Source: Absidia repens (lineage: Eukaryota > Mucoromycota > Mucoromycetes > Mucorales > Cunninghamellaceae). Taken from it: DNA of 64,000 bases. The notes under the pieces are model-generated. The model was given only the letters and a program-made list of their open reading frames with translations. It did not search any database and was not told the DNA's origin. Of the stretch, positions 47,268 to 58,769 are shown piece by piece. The translations under genes were made by a program, and so were the position numbers. The DNA is taken from assembly GCA_002105175.1 (NCBI GenBank), contig MCGE01000006.1, positions 1,922,001-1,986,000 on the forward strand, in the 5' to 3' direction. Within the stretch, counting starts at the first letter, position 1, and each line of letters opens with the position of its first letter.

Positions 47268-47692
47268 CTAGGCCAATTGCCATGAGATTTTACCCACACC
47301 AAGATCCATATCACCAATGACTTTCTTGAAAATAACAGGCGTCAAATCCAAATCACCGTGTTTACATTCAGGGCAGGCGTCGTTGACAGTGGCGGTAGCT
47401 GAGCCATGAGGACCAGTGATGCGGATTTTCTTGCCACACCAGCTGCTCTTACCGTTCAAATTGCCATATTGAGGAGCGTTCAAAGCGACGATGGGAGAGT
47501 TGTTGCCTTCCTTGGGACCACAGGCACCAGTCGATCCACCTTCAGTAGCAGGAAGGAACCAGGTGCCGGTTCCTGTATACTTTGAACCACGTTTTTCCAA
47601 ATCGGACGATTGAATAGGGCGGCCACAATCATAGTCGCCATCATTGTCACCATCATCATCATCATAGCGAGGAAAGAAGTTGTATGCATCAT
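47268..47692 (-). CDS. secreted double-psi beta-barrel (expansin/RlpA-like) protein, frame disrupted
   Basis: The mature part (from 47600 down) reads YTGTGTWFLPATEGGSTGAC, then GPKEGNNSPIVALNAPQYG, WCGKKIRITGPHGSATATV and NDACPECKHGDLDLTPVIF, ending at 47268. This is a small double-psi beta-barrel domain of about 100 residues with the HGDLDL-type Asp and paired cysteines. The family includes expansin-like and barwin-like wall-associated proteins. The likely start is the ATG at 47692, which opens a good signal peptide (MMHTTSFLAMMMMMVTMMAT) after a pyrimidine-rich leader and TATA box. The signal peptide and the mature domain lie in different frames, and the pieces fit only if one base is missing between about 47600 and 47625, for example in the AAAAA run. 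A Lys-Arg (KR) site at the junction would suit Kex2-type processing. It is either a damaged gene or a sequence error. Confidence 0.72.
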
Positions 47693-47950
47693 GCTTTTAT
47701 TTTTTTTTATTGTTGTTGTTGTTGGGTTAGGTCGTAAAGAGATCGTAAGGGGTGCTAAGGTCGTAGAATGTCTAGTATGAGAAGGAGAAAAAGGAGTTGA
47801 TATACAGAATGGATGGAAATGAGAAAAACGACCAGCGTTAAAGAAAAAAAAAAAGGATAGGTAAGTGGGTTGAAAGAAAAAAAAATGAAGGGAAGGATGA
47901 GAAGAAAAAAAAAAAGAAAAGAGATGCCAAAAAAAAAAAGAGGGCGGGAG

Positions 47951-47959
47951 TATTTATAG
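47951..47959 (-). promoter_or_regulatory. TATA box of the double-psi barrel gene
   Basis: CTATAAATA on the minus strand, about 260 bp before the ATG, followed by a strongly pyrimidine-rich leader. A strong consensus TATA box suits a highly expressed secreted protein. Confidence 0.55.
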
Positions 47960-48159
47960 TCAATGAAAGGGGTACCCGTGAAAATCTTCTTATAGGCCGA
48001 ACCTATTCCAAATGTGAGTGCGCTTCTTCTTGGCGGCGTTTGGCTTATTTTTTTTTTTTTCCCCAGTAAAAAAATTTCAACCCAATCTAGTATCAATCGC
48101 CGGTTGTAATTTATTTTTTTCGATCCCATTCGCCAGTGATCAGTATTTTTCATTTCCAT

Positions 48160-49333
48160 GTGTGTGAAAAGTCATGTTGCTGAGAATGATGATCGTAAAG
48201 TTTTGTTTATCTTTTTTGTTTAATTAGTTAATCCCCATTTCAGCAACATTTATTTAAGACCACAATATGACCTACTTACTGTTATTCATCAACTCCCAGA
48301 AGGGCATCCCACCTTTTTTTTTTCTTTCTAGTGAGAGATAAAGAGCAAATCCATTACCGTGCTTCCTGTAAAGAATTTGCGCTCCGATCCGAAGATTTTT
48401 TTTATCTCTTCTTTTGGGATATTAATTGTGTGTATTGTCAGTAACCTGATTCCTCCCCCCCCCTTCAAACCGGGCGGATTTGGTTTTAAAAATATGGTAC
48501 GATAAATCACTCCATGTTATTTTTAAAAAAGGTACATAAAAATACACACCGTCTTTTTTATTTTCTGAAAAGAAGATAAAAGAAAATAAGGAACGAAGAA
48601 AAAAAAAAGCAGACTAGGACTGAACAAGTTTATCAAAACATCAGCAAAAAAGCCGAACTATCATGACAAGGATATTTGTGTAATGGTGTGTCAACAATGA
48701 AATAATAAAAGCACTATGTATGGTCATAATATTGAGACAGTGTTCTGTGCTTCTCTCGCTGTACCACGTGCGAGAATGGCAATAATTAGATCGTCCATGA
48801 ACTATATTATGATATTAGATATACACAGTTACGTTATACAAATTTATATGGCGCTGTGCCATTGTATTTGTAGTATAGATTAAATATAATATCAGAAGAA
48901 ATGGTGCTGGCGGCGGATTTCAACAAACACATGCAAGCGGTAAATAAAATATACTACGGGTGAGAAATATCGTTTTTCTTGTCAAGTATGTTTGAGGTCA
49001 AAAGAGATAAAAGTGTCGTTAGACGACTATTAAGGGAAATAGACAAATATAGCCTTGAACATATATTTGCGATAGAATGTTCACACATATGCTTTACACA
49101 ATTATATATAATATATTATATATTGCGGGTGGCCTTTTTGAGTTGTTAAGAACATTTGAAGGCCGCCCACAGTTGTTTATGTAGATTTGAGCAGCCGGGG
49201 AATGAATGTTCTTCCATTTTTTTTTTTTGAAATTCGTCAGTGGTGCGCTTTTCACGCACTTCTCTCGCTCTCTCTAGGATTTTTTTTTTCTCTTCTTCTT
49301 TTTGCTTCTCAGAGAAAAAACGACATCTTGCAT
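48160..49333. other. gene-free interval and CSN5 promoter
   Basis: AT-rich with poly-A/T runs. The 130 bp before CSN5 is T-rich. No gene supported. Confidence 0.5.
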
Positions 49334-51016
49334 ATGGATGGTCAAATAGCTTTGCAGAATTGGCAACATGAAAACAATATTGTCACGGTAGACAGCAACG
49401 ATCAGCTCTACTATTATGATGCAGAACAAGATAAACAGGAAGTCAACAAAACACCTTGGAAATCGAAGTAGGTGCTGCGAAAACATATACATAGTATATA
49501 TCCAACACCCGTTTCTTTTGTTATTAACTGTCTTTTTTTATATTTTTTATTCTTCTCACTTCTTCTTTATAGTCCTAACCATTACAAACATGTCAAGATA
49601 TCAGCTATTGCTTTAATCAAGATGGTAAAAGCAAAAGAAGAGTAGTTGGATGATACTGCACTGGGTTTACGAAACGAACTCTCCCTCCTCATTCTCTCTC
49701 TCTTTTTCTTCCCCCTCGTAGGTTATGCACTCACGTTCAGGCGGCAATATTGAAGTGATGGGATTGATGCAAGGAAAAGTGCAAGGCGATACAATGTATG
49801 TGATGGATGCATTTGCTTTACCGGTAGAAGGCACCGAAACTCGCGTCAATGCACAGAACGAGGCGTACGAATACATGGTGACTTATATGGAACAGGCGAA
49901 ACAAGTGGGACGACAAGAAAACGTGATCGGATGGTATCATTCTCACCCTGGATACGGATGTTGGCTTTCTGGGATTGATGTTAGTACACAAAGTCTGAAT
50001 CAACAATATCAAGAACCTTTTGTGGCAGTGGTGGTAAGAAGCTGGGGAAAGGAAGCGACATGTGTGCGTGTGTGTGGCGGGGTGAGGCTTGACGAGTCAG
50101 GGAATAAGTCGTCGGTCCATTATCTAAATCCCCCCTTTCTTTTTTTACTATTATTATAGATTGACCCTAACCGAACCATGTCTGCTGGCAAAGTGGAAAT
50201 TGGTGCTTTCCGAACATACCCAAAGGTAAACAAGCATAAGCAAAAACATCTATCATTATCATTATCATTGTATAACTCAACTTAATGCTGATTTTTTCGA
50301 ATAGGGATACAAACCTACTGACGGTGAGCCATCCGAATACCAAACCATTCCATTGGACAAGATTGAAGATTTTGGTGTTCATGCGAAAGAGTAAGTGGGA
50401 TATATACTATATATATGCGTAGACGATTGATGCTGATGGTTTATTTATTTTAGATATTACCCTTTAGAAATCTCACACTTCAAGTCGTCATTGGATAATC
50501 AGCTGCTGGAAGTGTTATGGAACAAGTACTGGGTGCATACGTTATCACAATCTCCTCTTTTGACGGTAAGACGAGGCATTGCGCTACGAATGGCGGGAGT
50601 GGTGGTGACAAAGAATGGACACTGAGAAACTAATATGACATGATGCCTTATTTTTTTTTAATAGAATCGTGAATACGCGGTGCGCCAAATGGCTGATTTG
50701 GCACAAAAAGTGGAACAAACGAATCTTGTGATGATGGGCCGTATGGGTGGGTATTATGGTGATCGAAAGAAAAACGACCAAAGCCAGCTTTCCAAAGTGA
50801 CCAAAGATAGGTAGGGAAAAAAAGGGGATTTTGTTGAAACTACCTATGTTTTAAGGTATACACATAGGATGTAGGATTAATTTTTTTGACCTGAATTATC
50901 TATATAGCTCGAAAATCACAACAGAGGCCATGCATGGCTTGATATCACAAGTACTAAAGGACGTCTTATTCAATCAACGACAGTGTCAACAACAACATCA
51001 CCATGGACCAAATTAG
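49334..51016 (+). CDS. CSN5: COP9 signalosome subunit 5 (JAMM deneddylase)
   Basis: Eight exons (49334-49467, 49573-49624, 49722-50033, 50160-50225, 50305-50390, 50454-50565, 50665-50810, 50908-51016) join in frame to 338 residues, the normal CSN5 length. The start region gives the family's [20 protein letters not shown] then [20 protein letters not shown]. The JAMM zinc site is complete: Glu73, [14 protein letters not shown] with His135 and His137, and Asp148. These equal human Glu76, His138, His140 and Asp151. Downstream are [40 protein letters not shown] and [20 protein letters not shown]. It should remove NEDD8 from cullins within the COP9 complex. In-frame ATGs upstream (49187-49333) encode a low-complexity T-rich leader and were not used. 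Confidence 0.97.
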
Positions 51017-51068
51017 TTGCATTGTATAGTTGTAGTTTATTGTAGTAGTTTTTAGTTTGCTTTTAAGA

Positions 51069-51074
51069 AATAAA
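51069..51074 (+). terminator. polyadenylation signal, CSN5
   Basis: AATAAA 53 bp after the stop codon. Confidence 0.6.
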
Positions 51075-51099
51075 TGCTTTTGGTTTTGACTTCCTTTTT

Positions 51100-52022
51100 A
51101 TGATATATCTATATATATCTGTATGTGGGTCTGTGTGTAGCAATAGCCGGTTAGCGACATCTTTTGTAGAATAAGTGGTGTCCTTTCATGTTAGTAAATA
51201 TGTGTGTGATGATGATGATGATGGGCTGTGCTAGTGTCTGTGGTAGATGATGATAACTATGTACCGCGTGATTGTGTTTGAGGTTTTTTTTTGGATGGGG
51301 GAGTAGTAGTAAAAGTATGAATCTCATGTGATAGGTATCATCGGTCCGAATGATCGTCTACCTGCGTGGGATAGATATGTGTAGTTGGAGTAATAACCAG
51401 CTAGTCAAACTGTTCCTGTGATATATTTTTTTTTTTTTTTTGAATCCCATTTTGAATCAGCTGTATATGGGTTATACTATAGAAAAGTGTCTCTTTCCTT
51501 CTTCTATGTAGCAAGATTGAAACATGAATTATGTTAACACCCGAAAAGGAGGATCCCGCGTTTTTTTTCTTTAGTTGTTCAAACAATAAAAACAAAAAGT
51601 CGGCACTAGTAGGAACAATGAAATGTTTGATATTTTCGAGCCCCGTGATAAGATAAGACAGGGACATTTTTAGGGGGATGAAGGGAATTATATACAACAC
51701 ATACCACTCACACAAACGTCCAAGACAAGAAACAAACAAAAAAAAAAAAAGAAAGAAAAACAAATGATAAATGATTTGAATATGTTTTATTGACGAATGA
51801 TAAATAAACTAATAGATAAAATAAACTATGATGATGAATGCTTGAATGAAGGTTTTTGATGAGTGAGAAGGGAGAAAATACACAAATATATATAAATATA
51901 TATATATAGATATTAGGGGGTAACTACATCAATGAATATATAATGAATGATTGAATGAATGGATGAATAAATGTAAAGAGGGGTGGTTATGATAATAAAA
52001 GAGAGGGAGAGAGGAAAGGGAA
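51100..52022. other. gene-free interval
   Basis: Convergent 3' regions of CSN5 and the unrecognised minus-strand gene. TATATA and GAATGAAT-like simple sequence at about 51880-51970. No gene seen. Confidence 0.5.
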
Positions 52023-52766
52023 TCATAAAGACTTGTTCAATTGTAAACCAGGACAAGAAGACCGGAGTAAGGGGTCCATCGTTGACATTGTTGCACTGAG
52101 TATTCTTGGCGTGTCGGCGACATTTTCCTCATCTTCAGGTGTTGTTGGTGGAGTATGGAAAGTGGTGGATAATACGGGACTGGTGTCAATAGGATTATAT
52201 ACATAAGAACCAACAACATCACTTGAAGGTGACAATAAGGCTGTTGTAGTAGTTGTTGTTGTTGTCGTTGTCGATACGAAATTGGTATGCTCCTTGGCAT
52301 TGATTGGGGCGGCAGCAAGACTCTGAGCCAGCAAAGTCTCATTGACGTGGAGTAAAGATTGGAGGTATTCAGGAGAAGGTTCAGGTTGTTGAAGTATATG
52401 GAATAGTTTACCATCTGACTGCATAGGTGTATCTGGTGTCAACGGACTAGCTAACCCCACCAGTTCCATTTCGTCCACTCCCATGGTCGGCGATGTCATT
52501 GTCGTTGTCACTCGAGGATCATCCAAAGGTTGTTCGTCGCTTTGTAACAGTGGTGATTGTAATGTCTTTAACCAATTCACACCAGGTCCACTATCAAATA
52601 ATAAAAACATGACCTGTTAGTTCTATTTTCGAGTCGCATCTCATCATTATATATATTACCTTTCAGCCCACTCTTCACCCATTTGTTGCATAACCAGTTC
52701 GAGTTGTTCTTTTTGTCGTTCCAAGTCATTCAAGCTTTGATCATAATCGAGTATAGACTTATCCAT
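52023..52766 (-). CDS. unrecognised protein with N-terminal coiled coil
   Basis: Two exons (52660-52766 and 52023-52590) join in frame to 224 residues. The ATG at 52766 opens MDKSILDYDQSLNDLERQKE and continues with QLELVMQQMGEEW, a heptad-like charged helix of about 35 residues likely to be a short coiled coil. The rest is acidic and Ser/Thr/Pro-rich, with many SP/TP sites (TSPTMG, ASPLTPDTP, HTPPTTPEDEE), a polythreonine run and a helical patch SPEYLQSLLHVNETLLAQSL. This suggests a disordered, proline-directed-kinase-regulated adaptor or regulator. No family is recognised. The leader upstream is pyrimidine-rich as in other genes here, which supports expression. Confidence 0.7.
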
Positions 52767-53494
52767 CGAATCAGTAAATAGGGCAAAAAAAGAATAAATT
52801 AATTGAGAGAGAGAAAAAGAAAACCTAAGTGAGGACTCGAAGGCACAATAAAAATAAAAATAAAAAAAGAGGGAGAAAAGAAAAAAAAAAAAGAGGTTGG
52901 GAAAAAGAAGAAAAAAAGGAAAAAAGAAAGAGTCAAGGCGGGCTTTTTTTTTGGAAAAATTTGAATTTGGTCGCTGTGCCAATGGCAACCAAATGATAAA
53001 CTGAAATCCTTCGTTTTCATTGGTTACAAAAGGTCCAGACCCCGCCTCTTCCTCCCCATAATAACCTTCACATATTGGTGAAATTTTGCCACTATCCCAC
53101 ATTTATCCATTTCCCTCAAATTACCCCACCAGCCATTGGTTCCCCTTCCTCTGTACCCTTGAAAAGCAAAATAACTCCCCTTGTTTTTTCACGGGCATCC
53201 CGCGCATTATCACATATGTAAATAATGCAGATAGTGGCGCAATTATTTTTTGGAGTGTATATAAAGCGGAGAGAGAGAGAGAGAGAGACAAAGTGTAGAA
53301 AATCAAACCGCGTACTCTGTGTTTTATTGAATGGATAAAAATAAATAAGGAAGCATGAAAAAAAAAAAAAACAAAAAAACAAGGAAGGATAATAATAAGC
53401 TATACTACGGCAGAATAAGAATAAGAATAATATATATATATAGAAAATAAAAATAAAACTAAAGAGCTATTGCTAAAAAAAAAAGAATTCTACC
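52767..53494. other. interval between two minus-strand genes
   Basis: Pyrimidine-rich (minus strand) leader and promoter of the preceding gene, then the GATA gene 3' region. A plus-strand TATATAAAG at about 53258-53266 followed by an (AG)n run (about 53268-53288) has no plus-strand gene behind it. Confidence 0.45.
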
Positions 53495-54542
53495 CTAACC
53501 AGACCCATTGCCAGACAAGTCCAAGAGAGTTCGGACCACGTCACATCGTTGTTCCAACATACCCAAGAAACCTTGCATTTGACTTCGATCCATTTGTGCC
53601 AACAAGGTAGCAAACCGACTATCTTCACCAAAATTCAGTCCAGACTTGATAGGATGCGAAGAAGAAGAAGAAGAAGCATTGCATGATGATCCCGTTGATG
53701 TTGTCATTGTGATATCGTCTATGGTCGTAGAGTCGGGTGACGATGCCAATGATGTGGTAGGTGATAAACATGGTGCCTGTTGCGCATGTTGCTGAGGCTG
53801 AGCAAGAGAGAAAGTCGATACCATCGCACAATGGGCACCCAACCCTGTCGTGTCTTGTGGTTGGCCCGTGGTGGTGGTGGTGGCGGCGGTGGAGGTGGAT
53901 GTTGTTTCTTCGTCGGTATGCCAGTAATCCCGTCGTCGTCGTTGAATGGTCGTCTTGCGCATTTTCACAGGCCGATCCCGATGATGAAGGCGAGAGTATA
54001 AACCGCATGCATTGCAAACAGATTCCCCCCGCTTGTTTTTGCGCCACAAAGGTGTCTTGGTTTGATGGCAATTCACACACTTGACAGGCGGGTCTTGTTG
54101 ATCACCGCCACCACTAGCATCATCATTATGAGCAGCACCGTCGTCCTTTTTGTGTCGATGGGTTGTTGTTGTTGTTGTAACATCAGTGGAAGAAGAAGAA
54201 GAAGAAGATGCCGTTTCAGAGAATCCCGAGACCTTGATAGAAAATTCGTTGTTGCTGCTGCCATTGCTGTTGTTGTTGTGAGTACGACCAAGCGCCGATT
54301 TGTAACGAGATTGAATAGCACGATGGGATTTGTATTGTCTATAATAGAGTCCACAAGCATTGCACAGGGTTTCCTTACGGTCAGGTGTTCGGCGCCAGAG
54401 TGGGCTCTTGGTGGCATGGCAGTTGTTGCATTCAATGTGGCGTGGTGGACGTCTTGATTTTGCACACACACGAATTGGCATCGTTGCTTGACCAGGTGGT
54501 GAAGGTTTCTTACGAATTGTACGCTTTACAGAAGTCGCTGCC

Positions 54543-54573
<31 letters not shown>

Positions 54574-55249
54574 TTGTTGTTGTTGTTGTCGCTGAGGCAT
54601 TGGTGATCGAAAATCCATCATGTGTTACATCCGATCGTCGTTGAATAGGTCCAATCATAGCATCATTCATAGTCCCATTGGTAGCAGCCGTAGTGGAGAT
54701 GGTGGTGAGGGTATTGGACGTATATTCGGTGTTATCTAAATGGAAAAATGGATTGGTAGGTGAGGATAGAGTTTGTGTCAGCATATCATCAAGCAAAGAG
54801 TCGTCCAAAAGAGAAGTAGGAAGATGATTCATAGCAGGAGAGGGTGTCGAGGTTGCTGTTGATGATGATGAAGAAGACGAGGAGGAAGAAGATGTTGTTG
54901 TTGCATTGTGTTGAGTGAAGAGTTGATCCAAACTTGATTCCTTATCAAATAAATCAAGTGGTTGAAATAAAGAGATATCATCGCCCAAAAAGACAAAGGG
55001 GTTCATTGTCGAAGAGTATGACTGTTGTTGTTGTTGTTGTTGTTGTTGTAATTGTTGTTGTGCTGAAGCATCAGCTGAGATCGGTGTATCAGCTGTAATA
55101 ATTGTGTTTGTATTTGTTGTTGTTGCAATCATAGGCGAAGCTATATGCATCGTTTGTTGTATTTGTAGTTGTTGTAATTCACTTGTGTATTGTAGTATTG
55201 CTTGCTTGTTTTCTGTATCAATCGACATCTTTTCCAACGTGTTTTCCAT
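53495..55249 (-). CDS. two-finger GATA transcription factor
   Basis: A single exon of 584 residues from the ATG at 55249; the frame opens upstream at a non-ATG codon. There are two GATA-type zinc fingers. Finger 1 (about 271-300) is CNNC-x18-CNAC with SPLWRRTPDRKETLCNACGL and a basic tail. Finger 2 (about 388-415) is CVNC-x17-CNAC with TPLWRKNKRGESVCNACGL and a basic tail (RDRPVKMRKTTIQRRRRDY). About 90 Ser/Thr/His/Asp-rich residues separate them. Long Gln, Ser, Thr and Ala runs lie N-terminal. Two-finger GATA proteins in fungi include siderophore/iron repressors (SREA, Urbs1, Sre1), but their inter-finger region carries a conserved cysteine cluster that is absent here. A nitrogen or developmental regulator is equally possible. 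A last conserved-looking helix (FATLLAQMDRSQMQGFLGML) may be a dimer or cofactor surface. Confidence 0.88.
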
Positions 55250-56924
55250 TATACATGTAATAGTAGGCCATCTTTTTGAGAGGTTGATTTCTTTCAAATA
55301 AAAAGAAAGAAAGAGGGTGTACTTTTTTTTAGATTTTTTTTTTAATATAAAAAATGGGGAAAAAAAAATAAAAGACTAGAAGAGGGCGTGCATCTCTTTA
55401 TCAATGACTAAGATGCACACAAACTGATGGGAGTAAAAAATGAAGGAAGGGGAGGTTTCAAAGTGCAATATAAAATAGATAGAATAAAAACAATAAAGTA
55501 AAAAGGAAAAATAATTGAGAACTAAGTAACAAGGAATATGGGGAAGAATAAGCGAAAGGAGAACAAAAAAAGAAAAAGTTAGCTCTCTCCCCGTTTATAA
55601 AAATTTATGGTTTCATTGTCCGTCAGAAAATTATCCAATGACTGTTCAGATATTTGAGCCTATCCGTTGTTTGTGCCTAACCAAACGAAAGATCCCATGG
55701 TCAATAATTTTCACGAACACCTCACATGGTGGCATACATTATTTCCACGCCATACTTGTTGCACCTTTTTTTCAAATCCATGTTGGACCTGAAAAAATCG
55801 AATGGCGGGATATGAAAATGTGGATGTTCCGATTGTTTGCAATCGTCTTGTCGCTTTTTTGGCCATAACATGGTACGATGATCAGGGATGCATTTTATAT
55901 TTTGGAAAGCCGCCTATAGTACCCTGCATGAGTGAAATGGGGGTTCTTTGTGTTGAGTGTGACTCATTCAATGGTCCTAAGAGTGTGAGGGTTATTTTAT
56001 TTGCAATCTTGTAAGAGGGTTTTCATAAGATAGTACTTTATATAACGGTTGCAGAGCTGTGTTTTTTAAAACTGGCGATTGCATTGAAGGGTATGAATAC
56101 CGTCAATAGCACGATATGGCAATAAATGGCGTCACATATATCGGTGGACTGGATCGTAATATAGTGTGTCTCGGTAATGGTCAACGGGATTTTAGTGCGT
56201 GCCTGAAAAAAAGAACAATGACTCAATATTTGGAAAAAAAACTCGAAATGATTGGCTAGACAAATAAATAGAACTTGGAGTGTGTGGAACAGTATACAAG
56301 GAAAAGAAACCATAATCGATCAGGGACCAAAACGCTTGGCTGATTAGGTTGGGTTGGGTTAATAGCGTTCTTTTTTTTTTTTTATATGTGTACCCTCCTC
56401 TTTGCATATTTCTTTTTTTCCCTGAAAAAACTTTGACGCTTTCTCTTCTATTTGCACTACCTGCCCGTAATTTTTCGCCGAGTACATTGCCCTGAGACAT
56501 TTTGCCTTCCGTTCTGATCCCATCACATCAAAGCGAACACTGTCACAATGAATTAAGACGCAATCCCGTCTCATCAAACCCACCTAACGCAACCAACATT
56601 AAACCCTACCCTTCACAACCAACAACATTTTAACAAACAACATAGGGTAAAATCTAAACGAGCATTCATAACATGATAAAAAGTAGACAAAGATGATAAT
56701 ATTTTAATATATTTCAAAGTAACTTATATATGCTAATAAATCATCACTTTTTATATCTATTCTACAAAAAATATTTCTATACATGAGTCGTCGCACCAAC
56801 AAACAGGTCATCATCCCAAACCAAAGGTATGTTGGCAATCAGTTGAAGTCGCTATAACCACCCCCCCCCCCGAGATCATCAGTCAAATCATCCTCCACTA
56901 CAGTATTTTTTGACCTTACCTGCA
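55250..56924. other. GATA promoter and gene-free interval
   Basis: The first 400 bp is the GATA gene promoter. Short frames at 55638-56014 (for example WYDDQGCILYFGKPPIVPC) look faintly protein-like but have no gene structure. Otherwise AT-rich. Confidence 0.4.
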
Positions 56925-57015
56925 TCAAAATCCTAGATTCAAAATGAAAGGGTTTCCCATAAGGTTTGTCATTGCCTTTTCAAAACGCTCTAAATCTAAT
57001 ATATTATCCCACTCC
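56925..57015 (-). repeat. divergent fragment of the dispersed repeat
   Basis: TTCAAAATGAAAGGGTTTCC near 56938-56957 is the reverse complement of the conserved core, followed by AACGCTCTAAA, the decayed AGAAGGGTTTT segment. The CACGTG box and tail are not recognisable. Confidence 0.6.
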
Positions 57016-57248
57016 AGGATCGTCAATCCTTGGAGGACACCATTGCTGAAAAAAAAGAAGAAGACAGAGAAAAAAAAAAATCAAAAAGCCAGACGCCCAA
57101 AATCTAAATCAAATTTAACCCCCACTCACCTGATTTTAATCCCACATCAAAACCAACACGTCCAACACATAATTCCACCGCATTATAACCAGCACATAAT
57201 CCCCCTCCCGTAACCAGAAATAGAGTAGCTTAAATATTTGATTCCCCC
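57016..57248. other. gene-free interval
   Basis: AT-rich, no gene seen. It ends at the left inverted repeat. Confidence 0.4.
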
Positions 57249-57280
57249 GAGCTCCATAGGAGCGCAGAGCGACGTTTATT
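57249..57280 (+). repeat. left 32-bp inverted repeat of a candidate element
   Basis: Starts GAGCTCC-ATA-GGAGC (a small hairpin) and continues CGCAGAGCGACGTTTATT. Its mirror image at 59559-59590 matches at 29 of 32 positions. Confidence 0.7.
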
Positions 57281-58145
57281 ATAAGAATAAAATTATTCTA
57301 TATCTATTCTATACTATGCCTAAACTGTATCAGTAATTTGTAGTATCTACAAAATATAAAAATAAAATCATGGTGTTGTATTTCGAATATAAAAATATAT
57401 GTGGTGATGTGTATTATATGAATATATAGATAATGTGATGTAAAGGATAGTATATATATGATATATAAAAATGATAAGTATAATAACCGGCTCATAATTC
57501 AATATCTCGATATGCATCAACTAAATCATTTGAAATGAATCAACTAAATTACGTATATAATACAATAGGTTTAAAATATATCAACGATGAATCGAAATAT
57601 CATCACTATATCCTTTCGTACAAAATAATTCCATATACTATGCATTAGTATAAAACGAAGATCAATTCACATTCAATAAAGGTTACTCGATTCTCATTGT
57701 ATTTTCGACGCTGTCTTCTTTTTTGTTAAAATTAAAATATAATATGCAAGACGTACTTAGGGGAATGAATTAATTAATATTGGCTATGTACTGTAATAGT
57801 CACTAAAAAAGAAACAGTGGAAGGTCAAAAAAAAAAAAAAGAAAAGATGAAGATAAACACATGTATGTATACAATGGGCTTATAATGAGAAAAAAAGTAA
57901 AAACGTATATATATAAACAATAATACAACTAACACTAGAGCCATGGATATATATAAAGGACAACCGAGATAAACAAACCATACTAGAGACATTGACCTAT
58001 TTTTGAACCTTGTTGCGCTTGGACCATGTTTCATCAGATGTGGAGCAGTGGGACATGATAATAGCATAGGTGTCGTCGAAGACGTGGTTTAGCTAAGAAG
58101 AACCGTGTTCACCATGTTCACCAGTATCCGCAATGACTTTGAGTA
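57281..58145. other. AT-rich gene-free interval inside the candidate element
   Basis: Very AT-rich. A short minus-strand frame at 58075-58140 (reading KVIADTGEHGEHGSS) lies just past the stop of the orphan gene in another frame and may be its broken end. Confidence 0.4.
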
Positions 58146-58551
58146 TCACAGAGCAATTTCTTTTGCTTGCCACGCCAAGAGGATGACTGGGAGAGCGCCT
58201 TGTTTAAATTGGTCCGCTTTTGCAGGGAGGGTCAGCAAGCGGTCTTCAGGGGTAATGGTGATACTTGCCACATAACCAACAGGAAAGTCTAAACGAATGA
58301 GGCGGCAGCCCAAACCTAGTAAAAATAAAAAGTAAACAAGTTTTAAAAACACACGAAATCGACAAGTCAAAATGGAGTCACTAACCATAATGAATAAAAC
58401 CGACCGTTTCCAGTTGACGAACGCTTTTGGCGTAGGATGAGGAAATGGCATTGAGAATATCGCGCAACGTTTTGGGATGCTTAAGACCACATTCGTTCAG
58501 GACCTGGGGACTAAGCTTGTCGCATGAATTGCTAGCCCCACCATTGATACC
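58146..58551 (-). pseudogene. orphan gene fragment, no start found
   Basis: Two exon-like segments, 58386-58551 and 58146-58315, join in frame across a GTTAGT...CTAG intron. They read GINGGASNSCDKLSPQVLNE, then CGLKHPKTLRDILNAISSSY, AKSVRQLETVGFIHYGLGCR, LIRLDFPVGYVASITITPED and DQFKQGALPVILLAWQAKEI, and end at a TGA. The sequence has protein-like composition but matches no family I know. An acceptor AG sits just before GGT at 58551, and no upstream exon with a convincing start is visible before the repeat copy at 58770. It is probably a 5'-truncated remnant, or a small gene with an unseen first exon. Confidence 0.45.
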
Positions 58552-58769
58552 CTATATAACCCACTAAAAACGCGAAATGCGGAGGCGACAACAACAAAGT
58601 ACTCTGTAATGGCATTTTCTTTTTTCACACGAACACATGCCTTTTTTTTTTTCTACGCAAAAATACACTCTATATACAAACGCACCAGATTTTACTCGCA
58701 CATATACAATGACCATTCAACGAGACAGTGAAAGGCACGAAAGAGATTAACAGCAAAAAGACAAGACAT

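Noticed and set aside
53258..53288. Plus-strand TATATAAAG followed by (AG)n as a promoter
   Set aside because: No plus-strand coding sequence follows; both neighbours are on the minus strand.
55638..56014. Faintly protein-like frames (WYDDQGCILYFGKPPIVPC)
   Set aside because: Broken over two frames with no splice sites or start; could be an old gene remnant but cannot be supported.
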